15,284 bases of DNA from Actinomycetota bacterium (GCA_020200675.1 JAIVIG010000011.1:1-15284); one strand, 5' to 3'. Numbered from the stretch's first letter, positions 6,211 through 14,386 are shown. Translations and numbers: made by a program. The notes: generated by a model not told the origin, from the letters alone.

Positions 6211-6216
6211 ACATAT

Positions 6217-7263
6217 ATGGAGAATACCCACACGGAAGAGCTCGAGAACATGACGCCGCGCAAGCCCCACGAACGCGCCGCGGCGGAGAATACCCCTCAC
6301 GACGGTCTTGCCGGGTACGAAGCGCTCAAGAACGGGGCGGCAATCGTGGATCGCTCCGGCAGAAGCGTGCTCCGGCTCGCCGGCAAAGACCCCGTAGGGT
6401 TGCTCGACGCCGTACTCACGAACCAGGTGCCAAAAGAGCCAAGCCTCGGCATCTACGCCGCACTCCTTAACCCCAAGGGGAAGATCCAGACGGACCTGCG
6501 CGCCCTGAAAAGCGGTGAGGATATTCTGGTCGACACCGAGCCGGAAGGCGCCGCGGCGGCCCGCGAGATCCTGGGCCGCTACGCTCCCTTCTCCCGCGTC
6601 GAGATCCAGGACCTCTCGACCGACGCCTCCTGGGCCATCCTCGGCCTCTACGGTCCCCGAGCCGGGGAGCTGCTCGGCGGCCTCCGGCTGGCCGAGCACG
6701 AATCGGCGGAGATTGAGGTCGGAGGCGCGAGATTGCTCGCCGCCGGCGTCGCGATACCCGTGTCCGGCTTCGACCTCCTGGGTCCGGCGGACGAATTACG
6801 AGCGGCCAGGGATTATCTCCTTCGGGCCGGAGCCGTCCTTGCTGGCTCCGACGCCTACGAAACAGCCCGCGTGGAAACGGGCACACCGCGCTTCGGCTCG
6901 GACATCACCCCCGAAAACTTTCCCGCCGAGGCCGGTATCCTCGAACGCGCCGTAAGCTTCTCCAAGGGCTGCTATCCTGGCCAGGAGACCGTCGCGAGAA
7001 TGCGCTACCGCGGCCACCCGAACAAGACGCTCCACCGCCTCGCCGTGGAAGGGCCTACGCCTGGAGCCAACGCTCCCATCTTCCAGGGCGACAGAGAGGT
7101 CGGCAGGATAACCAGCGTCACTCCTCTCCCGGTGGATGACCAAGGGTTCGCCCTCGGCTACCTCTCGCGCAAGGCCGACCCGCGCGGCGTGCTGCGCGCC
7201 GAAGCCGCCGTGCTCCGGATGCTCATGTCGGACCGCGGCCCAGGCTCCGAAAGACGCGCATGA
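6217..7263 (+). CDS. ygfZ: YgfZ/GcvT-like folate-binding protein (Fe-S cluster enzyme maturation)
   Basis: The 348-residue protein has the aminomethyltransferase (GcvT) fold and the diagnostic YgfZ signature KGCYPGQE (residues 250-257) followed by TVARMRYRG. The N-terminal part includes VDRSGRSVLRLAGKDPVGLLDAVLTNQV, and the C-terminal beta-barrel domain (about residues 270-345) contains GREVGRIT-like DREVGRIT and ALGYLSRK. YgfZ/IBA57 proteins bind tetrahydrofolate and help build or repair Fe-S clusters in certain enzymes; they do not carry out glycine cleavage. This role fits the suf operon about 2 kb downstream. The start could be the leaderless ATG at 6217 or the internal ATG at 6250. The first 30 residues are charged and poorly conserved in appearance. 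The conserved cysteine is C252. Confidence 0.9.
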   Translation: MENTHTEELENMTPRKPHERAAAENTPHDGLAGYEALKNGAAIVDRSGRSVLRLAGKDPVGLLDAVLTNQVPKEPSLGIYAALLNPKGKIQTDLRALKSGEDILVDTEPEGAAAAREILGRYAPFSRVEIQDLSTDASWAILGLYGPRAGELLGGLRLAEHESAEIEVGGARLLAAGVAIPVSGFDLLGPADELRAARDYLLRAGAVLAGSDAYETARVETGTPRFGSDITPENFPAEAGILERAVSFSKGCYPGQETVARMRYRGHPNKTLHRLAVEGPTPGANAPIFQGDREVGRITSVTPLPVDDQGFALGYLSRKADPRGVLRAEAAVLRMLMSDRGPGSERRA

Positions 7264-7328
7264 TCGTGCGCGCCGGATCGGACCGCGACGCCTTCTAGCG
7301 AGGCCGCGAGGAGTAAAGGAGCACGAGC

Positions 7329-8183
7329 ATGGATTCGCCCCTCGAAGACACGTGGTCGGACGGCACCGCCTACGAGCGTTACGTGGGCCGGTGGAGCCGC
7401 TTGGTCGCCCGCGAGTTCCTGCGCTGGCTCGAGATCCCTCCCGACAAGCGCTGGCTGGACGTGGGCTGCGGCACGGGTGCCCTCAGCCAGACGATTCTCG
7501 AGCTAGCCTCGCCCGAGGAGGTGCGCGGGGTAGACCCTTCGCGCGGTTACGCCGCGCATGCAGGGAAAGCGATCGCCGACGCCCGCGCCCGTTTCTTGAC
7601 GGGCGACGCACGCGCGCTGCCGTTCGGAGCCGCGCGCTTCGACGTGGTCGTCTCCGGGTTGGTTCTGAACTTCGTACCCGAGCCGGGCGAGGCGGTGGCC
7701 GAGATGACGCGCGTGACACGGCTCGGCGGCACGGTGGCAGCGTACGTGTGGGACTACGCGGGCCGGATGCAGCTCATGCGCCACTTCTGGGAAGCGGCCG
7801 CGGCGCTCGACCCGGAAGCCTCGGAGCTGGACGAAGGGAGGCGCTTCCCCCTTTGCCGACCGGAACCCCTATCGGAACTCTTTCGAGCGGCCGGACTGCG
7901 CAACGTCGAGGTCCGCGCCATAGACGTGCCGACCCATTTCGAAGACTTCGAAGACTACTGGTCGCCTTTTCTCGGGGGGCAGGGACCCGCACCGGGGTAC
8001 GCGGCGTCGTTGAGCGAGGCGCTCCGCGGCACGCTCCGGGAGCGGCTGCGCGCGAGCCTGCCGACCGCCGCGGATGGCTCGATCCGGCTCATCGCCCGTG
8101 CCTGGGCGGTGCGGGGAAAGCCAAAGGACCTCGGGGTAGAACAAGCCGCCCACGCCACGAGCGAAGGAGGTGGATCCCGGTGA
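7329..8183 (+). CDS. SAM-dependent methyltransferase (class I, Methyltransf_11-like)
   Basis: The 284-residue protein has the class I Rossmann core. Motif I is WLDVGCGTG (residues 42-50), the acidic residue of motif II lies in VDPSRGY, motif III is in FLTGDARALPFGAARFDVVVSGLVLNF, and the GG strand follows at VTRLGGTVAAYVWDYAG. The N-terminal helix with WSDGTAYERYVGRWSRLVAREFL is frequent in this group of small-molecule methyltransferases. The ATG at 7329 is preceded by AAAGGAG at 8-nt spacing. It overlaps the next methyltransferase gene by 4 bp (GTGA), so the two should be co-translated. The substrate is not evident. The C-terminal tail beyond about residue 260 looks flexible. Confidence 0.9.
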   Translation: MDSPLEDTWSDGTAYERYVGRWSRLVAREFLRWLEIPPDKRWLDVGCGTGALSQTILELASPEEVRGVDPSRGYAAHAGKAIADARARFLTGDARALPFGAARFDVVVSGLVLNFVPEPGEAVAEMTRVTRLGGTVAAYVWDYAGRMQLMRHFWEAAAALDPEASELDEGRRFPLCRPEPLSELFRAAGLRNVEVRAIDVPTHFEDFEDYWSPFLGGQGPAPGYAASLSEALRGTLRERLRASLPTAADGSIRLIARAWAVRGKPKDLGVEQAAHATSEGGGSR

Positions 8184-9025
8184 CCGAGCATGCCGACGAC
8201 CGCACCGTGGTGAGCGAGCACTACGGTCGCGGCGACCTCGCCGCGAGGATCCTCGCCGCGCTGCGCGCCGCCGGGAAGGTCCCGGACGCGCTCGCCGCCG
8301 ATGACCTCGCCCCTGTGGACCAGTTCCACACTCGCGGTAAGGACGCGACTCTGGAGCTGGCCCGCCTGGCCGGCGTGACGCCCGAGATGCGGGTGCTCGA
8401 CGTCGGGGGTGGGTTGGGCGGCCCGGCGCGAACCCTCGCGAGCGAGATCGGTTGCTCTGTGGAGGTGCTGGACGTTACGGAGGAGTTCTGTCGCGCCGGG
8501 GAGATGCTCACCACCCGAACCGGCCTCGGAGATCTCGTCTCTTTCCGTCACGCCAGCGCGCTCGACATGCCCCATTCGGATGCCAGTTTCGACGCGGTTT
8601 GGATGCAGCACAGCTCGATGAACATCGCCGACAAAGAACGACTCTTCGCGGAGATCCAGCGCGTACTGCGTCCCGGCGGTCACCTGGCGCTGCACGAGAT
8701 CATGGCTGGACCGGTCGCGCCTATCTACTTCCCGGTCCCCTGGGCGCGCGGACCGGAGATCAACTTCCTGCGCCCACCGGAAGAGGTACGCGCTCTGATC
8801 ACCGGCACAGGCTTCGAAGAGTTAGCCTGGATGGACGAGACAGCGTCCGCCCTGCGATGGTTCCGGGAACGACTCGCGGCGGCAGACGCAGCGTCCGGAG
8901 AGCTACCACCCCTCGGCCTGCACCTGGTGCTCGGCGCCGACCTGGGCCAAATGTTCCGGAACCTGGCGCGTAACCTGCAAGAGGATCGGGCAGTCGTGGT
9001 TCAAGGAGTGTTCGAGCGACCGTAG
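8180..9025 (+). CDS. Second SAM-dependent methyltransferase (class I)
   Basis: The 281-residue methyltransferase has motif I as VLDVGGGLGG (residues 72-81), preceded by DQFHTRGKDATLELARLAG. The acidic motif II is in VEVLDVTEEF, and RVLRPGGHLALHEIM follows the usual post-core strand. The DQFH...G...T lead-in and GGGLGGPAR loop resemble the glycine/sarcosine, sterol or tocopherol-type methyltransferase group. They differ clearly from the first enzyme, so the pair is not a recent duplication. The frame is open far upstream (to 7136), but that part is a shadow. The GTG at 8180 is supported by GGAGG (8166-8170) at 9-nt spacing and the 4-bp overlap. The two enzymes probably act in the same pathway. 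The substrate is unknown; a lipid or quinone head group is possible. Confidence 0.9.
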   Translation: MTEHADDRTVVSEHYGRGDLAARILAALRAAGKVPDALAADDLAPVDQFHTRGKDATLELARLAGVTPEMRVLDVGGGLGGPARTLASEIGCSVEVLDVTEEFCRAGEMLTTRTGLGDLVSFRHASALDMPHSDASFDAVWMQHSSMNIADKERLFAEIQRVLRPGGHLALHEIMAGPVAPIYFPVPWARGPEINFLRPPEEVRALITGTGFEELAWMDETASALRWFRERLAAADAASGELPPLGLHLVLGADLGQMFRNLARNLQEDRAVVVQGVFERP

Positions 9026-9297
9026 AGACGAGACCTTATTGAGAAAGAATCCCAACAAGACCATAATGCGAGCCTCAGAGAATGTTACAAGCAGACCCCG
9101 GACGAGGACTATTGACAACGGCTCGCGGTTAGACGACTCTACACCTGTCGTGTAGAGAAAATACGCTTAGACAAGCCGATTTCTCCTCCTTTCAATAGGA
9201 GTTCCTGTTTTTATTTCTCCGGTCTCTTCCGGGGGTTTGTGTTATCATTGAGCGGACAAACAGTAGCAAAGTTTTACAGAACGACGGCAGGGGTTCG
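9026..9297 (+). other. 272-bp intergenic region upstream of sufC
   Basis: This gap is markedly AT-richer than the flanking genes. It holds a consensus TTGACA (9112-9117), the palindrome at 9137-9157, a weak CTCCT/AGGAG hairpin near 9187-9202 followed by a T-rich stretch, and a TATCAT (9243-9248) about 50 nt before sufC that may be the -10 box of the operon. No ORF worth calling is present. It is the likely control region of the suf operon. Confidence 0.5.
9137..9157. promoter_or_regulatory. Perfect palindrome CTCTACAC-N5-GTGTAGAG upstream of suf operon
   Basis: Perfect 8-bp arms, CTCTACAC (9137-9144) and GTGTAGAG (9150-9157), flank CTGTC. The right arm is followed by AAAATA on the plus strand, not a T-run, so it does not look like a terminator for the preceding gene. 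It begins 20 bp downstream of a TTGACA (9112-9117) and lies about 140 bp before sufC. A dimeric regulator, perhaps one sensing Fe-S status or iron, is a plausible binder. It matches no operator I know well. Confidence 0.5.
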
Positions 9298-10050
<753 letters not shown>

Positions 10051-10064
10051 GGAAGGGACCGGAT

Positions 10065-11477
10065 ATGCCAGAAGACAGGACCATTCAGGAGCTCGGGCTC
10101 GACGAGTACAAATTCGGATTCCACGATCCGGAGGAGTACTTCTTCAAGACCCCGAGAAAGGGCATCGACCCGGAGATCGTCGCCATGATCTCCAAGCACA
10201 AGGACGAGCCCGAGTGGATGCTTGAGTACCGGCTGAAGGCGCTGGAGTCGTTCTTCGAGAAGCCGACCCCGCAGTGGGGCGGCGACCTGAACGAGCTGGA
10301 CTTCGATGAGATCTACTACTACATCCGGCCGATGGAGAACCAGGGCCGCTCCTGGGACGACGTGCCGGACGATATCAAGAACACGTTCGAGAAGCTGGGT
10401 ATCCCGCAGGCCGAGCGCGAGTCGCTGGCCGGTGTGGGCGCCCAGTATGAGTCCGAGGTCGTCTACCACTCGCTGAAGGAGGAGTGGGATAACGCCGGCG
10501 TCGTGTTCATGGACATGGACTCGGGCCTGCGCGAGCACGAGGACATCGTGCGCGAGTACTTCGGGACCATTATCCCGGCCGATGACAATAAGTTCTCGGC
10601 GCTAAACAGCGCGGTCTGGTCGGGCGGCTCGTTCGTCTACGTCCCGCCGGGGGTCCACATCGACATCCCGCTGCAGGCGTACTTCCGCATCAACGCGGAG
10701 AACATGGGCCAGTTCGAGCGAACGCTCATCATCGCCGACGAGGGCTCCTACGTTCACTACATCGAGGGCTGCACCGCCCCGACGTACACCACGAACTCGC
10801 TGCACTCGGCGGTCGTCGAGCTGATCGCCAAGCCGAACGCCCGCATCCGGTACTCGACCATCCAGAACTGGTCGCACAATACCTATAACCTGGTGACCAA
10901 GCGGGCCGTGGCCCAGGAGAACGCCACGGTCGAGTGGGTGGACGGCAACCTCGGTTCCAAGCTCACGATGAAGTACCCGGCGGTCTACCTCACGGGTGAG
11001 GGCGCTCGCGGTGAGGTTCTCTCGGTCGCTTATGCCGGTGACGGGCAGCACCAGGACGCGGGCGGCAAGATCGTCCACGCGGCGCCCAACACCTCGAGCC
11101 TCATCACCTCCAAGTCCATCTCCAAGGGTACGGGCAGATCCACCTACCGCGGCCTTTTGAAGGTACACGAGGGGGCGGAGAACGCGAAGAGCCGGGTGGA
11201 GTGCGACGCGCTCCTGCTGGATGAGAACGCGCGGACGGACACGTACCCGTACATCGAGATCGAGGAGAAGAAGGTCAACACCGAGCACGAGGCGACCGTC
11301 TCCAAGGTCGGGGAGGACCAGCTCTTCTACCTGATGAGCCGTGGGCTCTCGGAGGAAGAGGCGATGGCGATGGTAGTCAACGGCTTTATCGAGCCGATCG
11401 CCAAGGAGCTTCCGCTCGAGTACGCCATCGAGTTGAACCGCCTGATCCAGCTGGAGATGGAAGGCTCGGTCGGCTAG
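10065..11477 (+). CDS. sufB: SufB, Fe-S cluster scaffold protein
   Basis: SufB is the central scaffold subunit of SufBC2D, on which the nascent cluster forms. The 470 residues match the family. The N-terminal domain contains GIDPEIVAMISKHKDEPEWM, and the beta-helix core includes GGSFVYVPPGVHIDIPLQAYFRI (split here at natural strands) and QNWSHNTYNLVTKRA. The C-terminal part holds the conserved cysteine C380 (VECDALL, equivalent to the sulfur-accepting Cys of E. coli SufB) and the HEATVSKVGEDQLFYLMSRG block with H408/E409. The start ATG follows GGAAGGGACC. After the stop, 94 bp carry a strong terminator before sufD. No truncation or odd residue is seen. Confidence 0.98.
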   Translation: MPEDRTIQELGLDEYKFGFHDPEEYFFKTPRKGIDPEIVAMISKHKDEPEWMLEYRLKALESFFEKPTPQWGGDLNELDFDEIYYYIRPMENQGRSWDDVPDDIKNTFEKLGIPQAERESLAGVGAQYESEVVYHSLKEEWDNAGVVFMDMDSGLREHEDIVREYFGTIIPADDNKFSALNSAVWSGGSFVYVPPGVHIDIPLQAYFRINAENMGQFERTLIIADEGSYVHYIEGCTAPTYTTNSLHSAVVELIAKPNARIRYSTIQNWSHNTYNLVTKRAVAQENATVEWVDGNLGSKLTMKYPAVYLTGEGARGEVLSVAYAGDGQHQDAGGKIVHAAPNTSSLITSKSISKGTGRSTYRGLLKVHEGAENAKSRVECDALLLDENARTDTYPYIEIEEKKVNTEHEATVSKVGEDQLFYLMSRGLSEEEAMAMVVNGFIEPIAKELPLEYAIELNRLIQLEMEGSVG

Positions 11478-11513
11478 GTTTCGAAGCACTTGTAGAACGC
11501 GGAGCAGTTTGGT

Positions 11514-11547
11514 GGGGCGGGCTCTCTCGGAGAGCCCGCCCCTTTTT
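11514..11547 (+). terminator. Strong intrinsic terminator between sufB and sufD
   Basis: A perfect 13-bp stem, GGGGCGGGCTCTC (11514-11526) with GAGAGCCCGCCCC (11530-11542), has a 3-nt loop (TCG) and is followed directly by TTTTT (11543-11547). It lies 37 bp after the sufB stop and 25 bp before the sufD start. This is the strongest terminator in the window and it sits inside an operon whose products act in one complex. Confidence 0.92.
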
Positions 11548-11571
11548 CGGGAGAAGCGAAAGGCGAGTTAT

Positions 11572-12933
11572 ATGCAACAGAAGGAAGTGCCGGAGGTTCT
11601 TAGAAGCAAGGGTATAAACCCCGAGGTCGTCGAGGCGCTGTCCGATTTCAAGCGCGAGCCCGGGTGGCTAAAGGAGAAGCGCTTACACGCTTGGCGCGCG
11701 TTCGAGAGGATGCCGATGCCGACCTTGAGGGACGAGGCGTGGCGCTACACGGACATCTCGGACGTGAGTATCGAGGACTTCGCACCGTACACGCCGAGCC
11801 CGGACGTGACGAGCGAGGAGGATCTCCCGGAGGCCGTCCAAACGCTCATAAGGGAGGGCGAGGAGAACTCCGCCCTGCTCGTTCAGCATAACTCCGAGAC
11901 GGCGTTTAGCAGGGTGGATGAGGAGCTTGCGCGCAGGGGCGTGGTCTTTACGGACCTGCACACCGCGCTCGAGGAGCACGAGGATCTGGTCAGGGAGTAC
12001 CTCTTCGGGCTCGTGCCCGAGGACTACGACAAGTTCGCGGCTTTGAGCGCGGCGGCGTTCTCCGGCGGGTCTTTCCTGTACGTGCCGCGCGGGGTGGACG
12101 TGGAGGTGCCAATCCAGAGTTACAGGTGGCTCGACGTGGTCGGTTCGATCATGCCGCGCACGCTCGTGGTGGTCGAAGAGGGCGCGAGCGTGACGTACAT
12201 AGACGAGTACGCCAGCGCCGACGACGAAGACCCGGCGTTCAGCAACGGCGCGGTGGAGCTCTACGTCGGCGAGGGCGCAAACCTGCGCTACGTCTCGCTG
12301 CAGAACTGGGAGCGCAACGTGTTGCACTTCAACACCATCCGCTCCTTCACCGAGAAGGACGCCACGATCAACAGCCTCGTCGTCTCTTTGGGCTCGCAGC
12401 TCTCCAGGACGAACGTAGAGGCGGGCCTGACCGCTTCCGGGAGTGACTCGGAGATGTTGGGGCTATACTTCGCCGATACGGAGCAGGTCCTCGACCACCA
12501 CACGTTGCAAGATCACATAGCGCCCAATGCGCACTCGGACCTCCTCTACAAGGGGGCCCTGCGCGACGAGTCGCTCGCGATCTTTTCCGGCCTCATCCGG
12601 GTCGAGCCAGGCGCGCAGAAGACCGACGCCTACCAGACCAACCGCAACCTCATCCTCGGCACCAACGACGCGTTCGCGGTAAGCCTGCCGCGCCTGGAGA
12701 TACAGGCCGACGACGTGAGGTGCTCCCACGGCTCGACGACAGGTCAGGTGGACGAGGTGGAGCTCTTCTACCTGATGAGCCGGGGAATACCGCGTCGCGA
12801 GGCCGAGAAGCTCGTCGTTTACGGCTTCTTCGGTGAGGTTACCAGCCGCATTCCTTTGCGGGGCCTCAAGGAGAAGCTGGACCGGGCTATAGAGGGGAAG
12901 ATCGGGCTGGGCTTCGAGGAGCGGGCAGCCTAA
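11572..12933 (+). CDS. sufD: SufD, Fe-S cluster assembly protein
   Basis: SufD is the SufB paralogue that completes SufBC2D and supports iron acquisition. At 453 residues it shares the N-terminal layout GINPEVVEALSDFKREPGWL and a 'LRDEAWRYTDI' motif typical of SufD. The beta-helix contains GGSFLYVPRGVDVEVPIQSY and QNWERNVLHFNTIRSF. The C-terminal motif CSHGSTTGQVDE (C384, H386) is the SufD signature, with the histidine corresponding to the functionally important His of E. coli SufD, and is followed by LFYLMSRGIPRREAEKLVVYGF. The frame opens at 11509, but that start lies in the terminator, so I take the ATG at 11572 behind AAAGGCGAG. Because of the terminator it needs readthrough or its own promoter, and I see no convincing promoter in the 25 bp available. 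Confidence 0.96.
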   Translation: MQQKEVPEVLRSKGINPEVVEALSDFKREPGWLKEKRLHAWRAFERMPMPTLRDEAWRYTDISDVSIEDFAPYTPSPDVTSEEDLPEAVQTLIREGEENSALLVQHNSETAFSRVDEELARRGVVFTDLHTALEEHEDLVREYLFGLVPEDYDKFAALSAAAFSGGSFLYVPRGVDVEVPIQSYRWLDVVGSIMPRTLVVVEEGASVTYIDEYASADDEDPAFSNGAVELYVGEGANLRYVSLQNWERNVLHFNTIRSFTEKDATINSLVVSLGSQLSRTNVEAGLTASGSDSEMLGLYFADTEQVLDHHTLQDHIAPNAHSDLLYKGALRDESLAIFSGLIRVEPGAQKTDAYQTNRNLILGTNDAFAVSLPRLEIQADDVRCSHGSTTGQVDEVELFYLMSRGIPRREAEKLVVYGFFGEVTSRIPLRGLKEKLDRAIEGKIGLGFEERAA

Positions 12934-12936
12934 AGG

Positions 12937-13290
12937 ATGGCCGAGTTCCACAAGATGGCGAAGGCCGACGAGGTCGCCCCCGGCGAGGTGAAGCAGTACC
13001 AGGTCGAGGGGCGGCCCGTGGCCCTGTGCAACGTGGACGGCGAACTCTACGCCTTCGAGGATGTCTGCACCCACCAGTTCGCTTATTTGAGCGAGGGCGG
13101 GTTGGAGGGAGAGCAGATCAGATGTCCCCTCCACGGCGCGAAGTTCGACGTAAAGACCGGCGAGGCCAAGAGCCTCCCCGCCGTGAAAGCCGTCCCGACC
13201 CACGAGCTGAAGATCGAGGACGGACACGTCTACGTCGCCCTCAACCCGAAGCGCGTGAAGATAGGGGGCGGAAGAAGGCGCAGGAGATAG
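12937..13290 (+). CDS. Rieske-type 2Fe-2S ferredoxin
   Basis: This 117-residue soluble electron carrier holds a Rieske 2Fe-2S cluster. The ligands are visible as C44-T-H46 (VCTHQF) and C63-P-L-H66 (RCPLHGAKFD), the second with the usual G-x-x-F. It resembles the ferredoxin components of aromatic dioxygenases (BphF-like) and small NirD-like proteins. No membrane anchor is present, so it is not a cytochrome bc subunit. It starts 3 bp after sufD, with AGG abutting the ATG and GAGGAG further upstream, so it is translated with the suf operon. Rieske genes at the end of suf operons are common in actinobacteria and cyanobacteria relatives, where a role in supplying electrons to Suf assembly is suspected. 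The last residues (GGGRRRRR) are an unusual basic tail. Confidence 0.95.
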   Translation: MAEFHKMAKADEVAPGEVKQYQVEGRPVALCNVDGELYAFEDVCTHQFAYLSEGGLEGEQIRCPLHGAKFDVKTGEAKSLPAVKAVPTHELKIEDGHVYVALNPKRVKIGGGRRRRR

Positions 13291-13365
13291 GTGTGGAGCA
13301 GCGCCTCTCCGCTGCGCTCTGTCGCGCGGTCCTTCAGGCTTTGTCATGGTCGGAACGGTAAGCTT

Positions 13366-14028
13366 GTGAGCAAGAGCACCGCCCGAACGTTGTTCTTGCT
13401 GCTCCTGGTGGTTGTCCTGGCGACCTCGTGTGCGTACTTCTCCGGTCGGTCTAGCAGCGGGGCGCAGGGTAACGCGGCCTCCGCCGGTACTACCCTCGAT
13501 GGGTTGAAGGTCTCGGAATCGGGCTCCATGAGCGGCTACTCCCGCGAGAAGTTCCCCCACTGGAGCAAGGCCAGCGAGTTCGGCTGGGACCCTCCCGAGT
13601 CCTCCTGCGACGCACGCGAAGCCGCCCTGATCCGCGACGGCGAGGGTGTCGAGGTCGGGAGAGAGTGCAAGGTGGAGTCGGGGACGTGGCTCGACCCGTA
13701 CACGGCGAAGACGTACACCGAGCCGTCGGACATCGACACGGATCACGTGGTCCCGCTCGCCAACGCCTGGCGCTCCGGGGCGTCTTCCTGGGACAACGAA
13801 GCGCGGGAACGCTACGCCAACGACCCGGAGGTTCTGCTCTCCGTCGAGGACAACGCGAATCAGTCTAAAGGGGACAAGGGGCCGGAGGCGTGGAAGCCGC
13901 CCAACGAGGCGGAGTGGTGCGACTACGCGGTACGCTGGATCGGGATCAAGGACAAGTACGACCTAAGCGTCAACGAGCAAGAGAAGGAGGCGCTGGTGGA
14001 GATGCTCGACGCTTGCGAGGGCGGGTAG
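13366..14028 (+). CDS. Exported HNH endonuclease-family protein (DUF1524/GmrSD C-terminal-like)
   Basis: From a GTG at 13366 the protein has 220 residues. It opens with a signal sequence, MSKSTARTLFLLLLVVVLATSC, whose last residues could form a loose lipobox (ATSC), so it is secreted or a lipoprotein. A low-complexity Ser/Gly/Ala linker follows. The nuclease domain has DTDHVVPLANAW (H127 as likely general base), the ERYANDPEVLLSVEDNANQSKGD block with N163/N165/K168, and WKPPN. This is the layout of small HNH/DUF1524 exonuclease-like proteins of actinobacteria. C81, C101, C185 and C217 could form disulfides outside the cell. The frame extends upstream to a GTG at 13291, directly after the Rieske stop and behind AGGAG; that start would put about 33 residues before the signal sequence. 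The likely role is nucleic acid degradation, with targets unknown. Confidence 0.85.
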   Translation: MSKSTARTLFLLLLVVVLATSCAYFSGRSSSGAQGNAASAGTTLDGLKVSESGSMSGYSREKFPHWSKASEFGWDPPESSCDAREAALIRDGEGVEVGRECKVESGTWLDPYTAKTYTEPSDIDTDHVVPLANAWRSGASSWDNEARERYANDPEVLLSVEDNANQSKGDKGPEAWKPPNEAEWCDYAVRWIGIKDKYDLSVNEQEKEALVEMLDACEGG

Positions 14029-14030
14029 CG

Positions 14031-14342
14031 ATGAGCGCCCGGGAGGACGAGAGGCGCTCGATCTTCCGTTCTACCGTGGGCGGCGTTTTGACCGACGAGG
14101 TGGGAGCCGTGACCGGAGACCTGGAACTCCAAACATTGCTCGACCCGGAGAACCTCTGCATATACGTGAGGTACGCCGGAGCCGACGAATGGTACACCGT
14201 CACCGGAAGCCCGGTCTCACCCGGCGACCGCTCCTATCCGGCCGATACGCACGAGCGCGTCGTAGAGCACCTAACCATCCCGGGGCCCGTCGTGGACGGT
14301 AACGAGGAGCCTGCCTCCCTCCGGGGGTTCTCCCTGACCTGA
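14031..14342 (+). CDS. Hypothetical small acidic protein, coupled to the HNH nuclease gene
   Basis: The frame encodes 103 residues starting MSAREDERRSIFRS. It starts 2 bp after the nuclease stop, with GAGGGCGGG as ribosome binding site, so the two genes are probably translated together. The product is clearly acidic (about 18 Asp/Glu against 8 Arg and no Lys) and has no signal peptide or membrane helix. The middle reads LCIYVRYAGADEWYTVTGSPV, which looks like two beta-strands, and the end is rich in Pro and Gly. I do not recognise a family. Acidic partners of nucleases can be inhibitors, but the nuclease here is exported and this protein is not, so that link is only a guess. The frame is open further upstream within the nuclease gene; that part is a shadow. 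Confidence 0.65.
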   Translation: MSAREDERRSIFRSTVGGVLTDEVGAVTGDLELQTLLDPENLCIYVRYAGADEWYTVTGSPVSPGDRSYPADTHERVVEHLTIPGPVVDGNEEPASLRGFSLT

Positions 14343-14370
14343 ATTAGAGCGACATCGTCGCGAGCAAAGA

Positions 14371-14386
14371 CTTCCCTTGAGGGAAG
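14371..14386. repeat. Short inverted repeat before the GFA-family gene
   Basis: CTTCCC (14371-14376) and GGGAAG (14381-14386) form a 6-bp stem, with TTGA between, in the 89-bp gap between the small acidic protein and the GFA-family gene. No T-run follows it on the plus strand. It could be a weak terminator or an operator; TTGAGG within it could also be a -35 box. Confidence 0.3.

Noticed and set aside
6184..6699. N-terminal extension of the HAD frame to 387 residues
   Set aside because: The extension lies antisense to the YgfZ-like gene, whereas the GTG at 6183 has an ideal AGGAGG and gives the normal family length.
7136..8179. N-terminal extension of the second methyltransferase to 629 residues
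   Set aside because: It is Arg-rich shadow sequence over the YgfZ-like and first methyltransferase genes; the GTG at 8180 has a Shine-Dalgarno and a 4-bp overlap.
9180..9215. Terminator for the methyltransferase operon formed by CTCCT/AGGAG
   Set aside because: The stem is only 5 bp and AT-poor T-run placement is irregular; too weak to list as a terminator.
10602..11489. Long minus-strand ORF opposite sufB (and similar ones opposite sufC, sufD and the HNH gene)
   Set aside because: They are mirror frames of well-conserved genes with Leu/Val/Arg-rich composition and no recognisable domain.
11509..11571. Upstream start for sufD
   Set aside because: It would place the start in the stem of the terminator and adds residues not typical of SufD; the ATG at 11572 has a nearby ribosome binding site.
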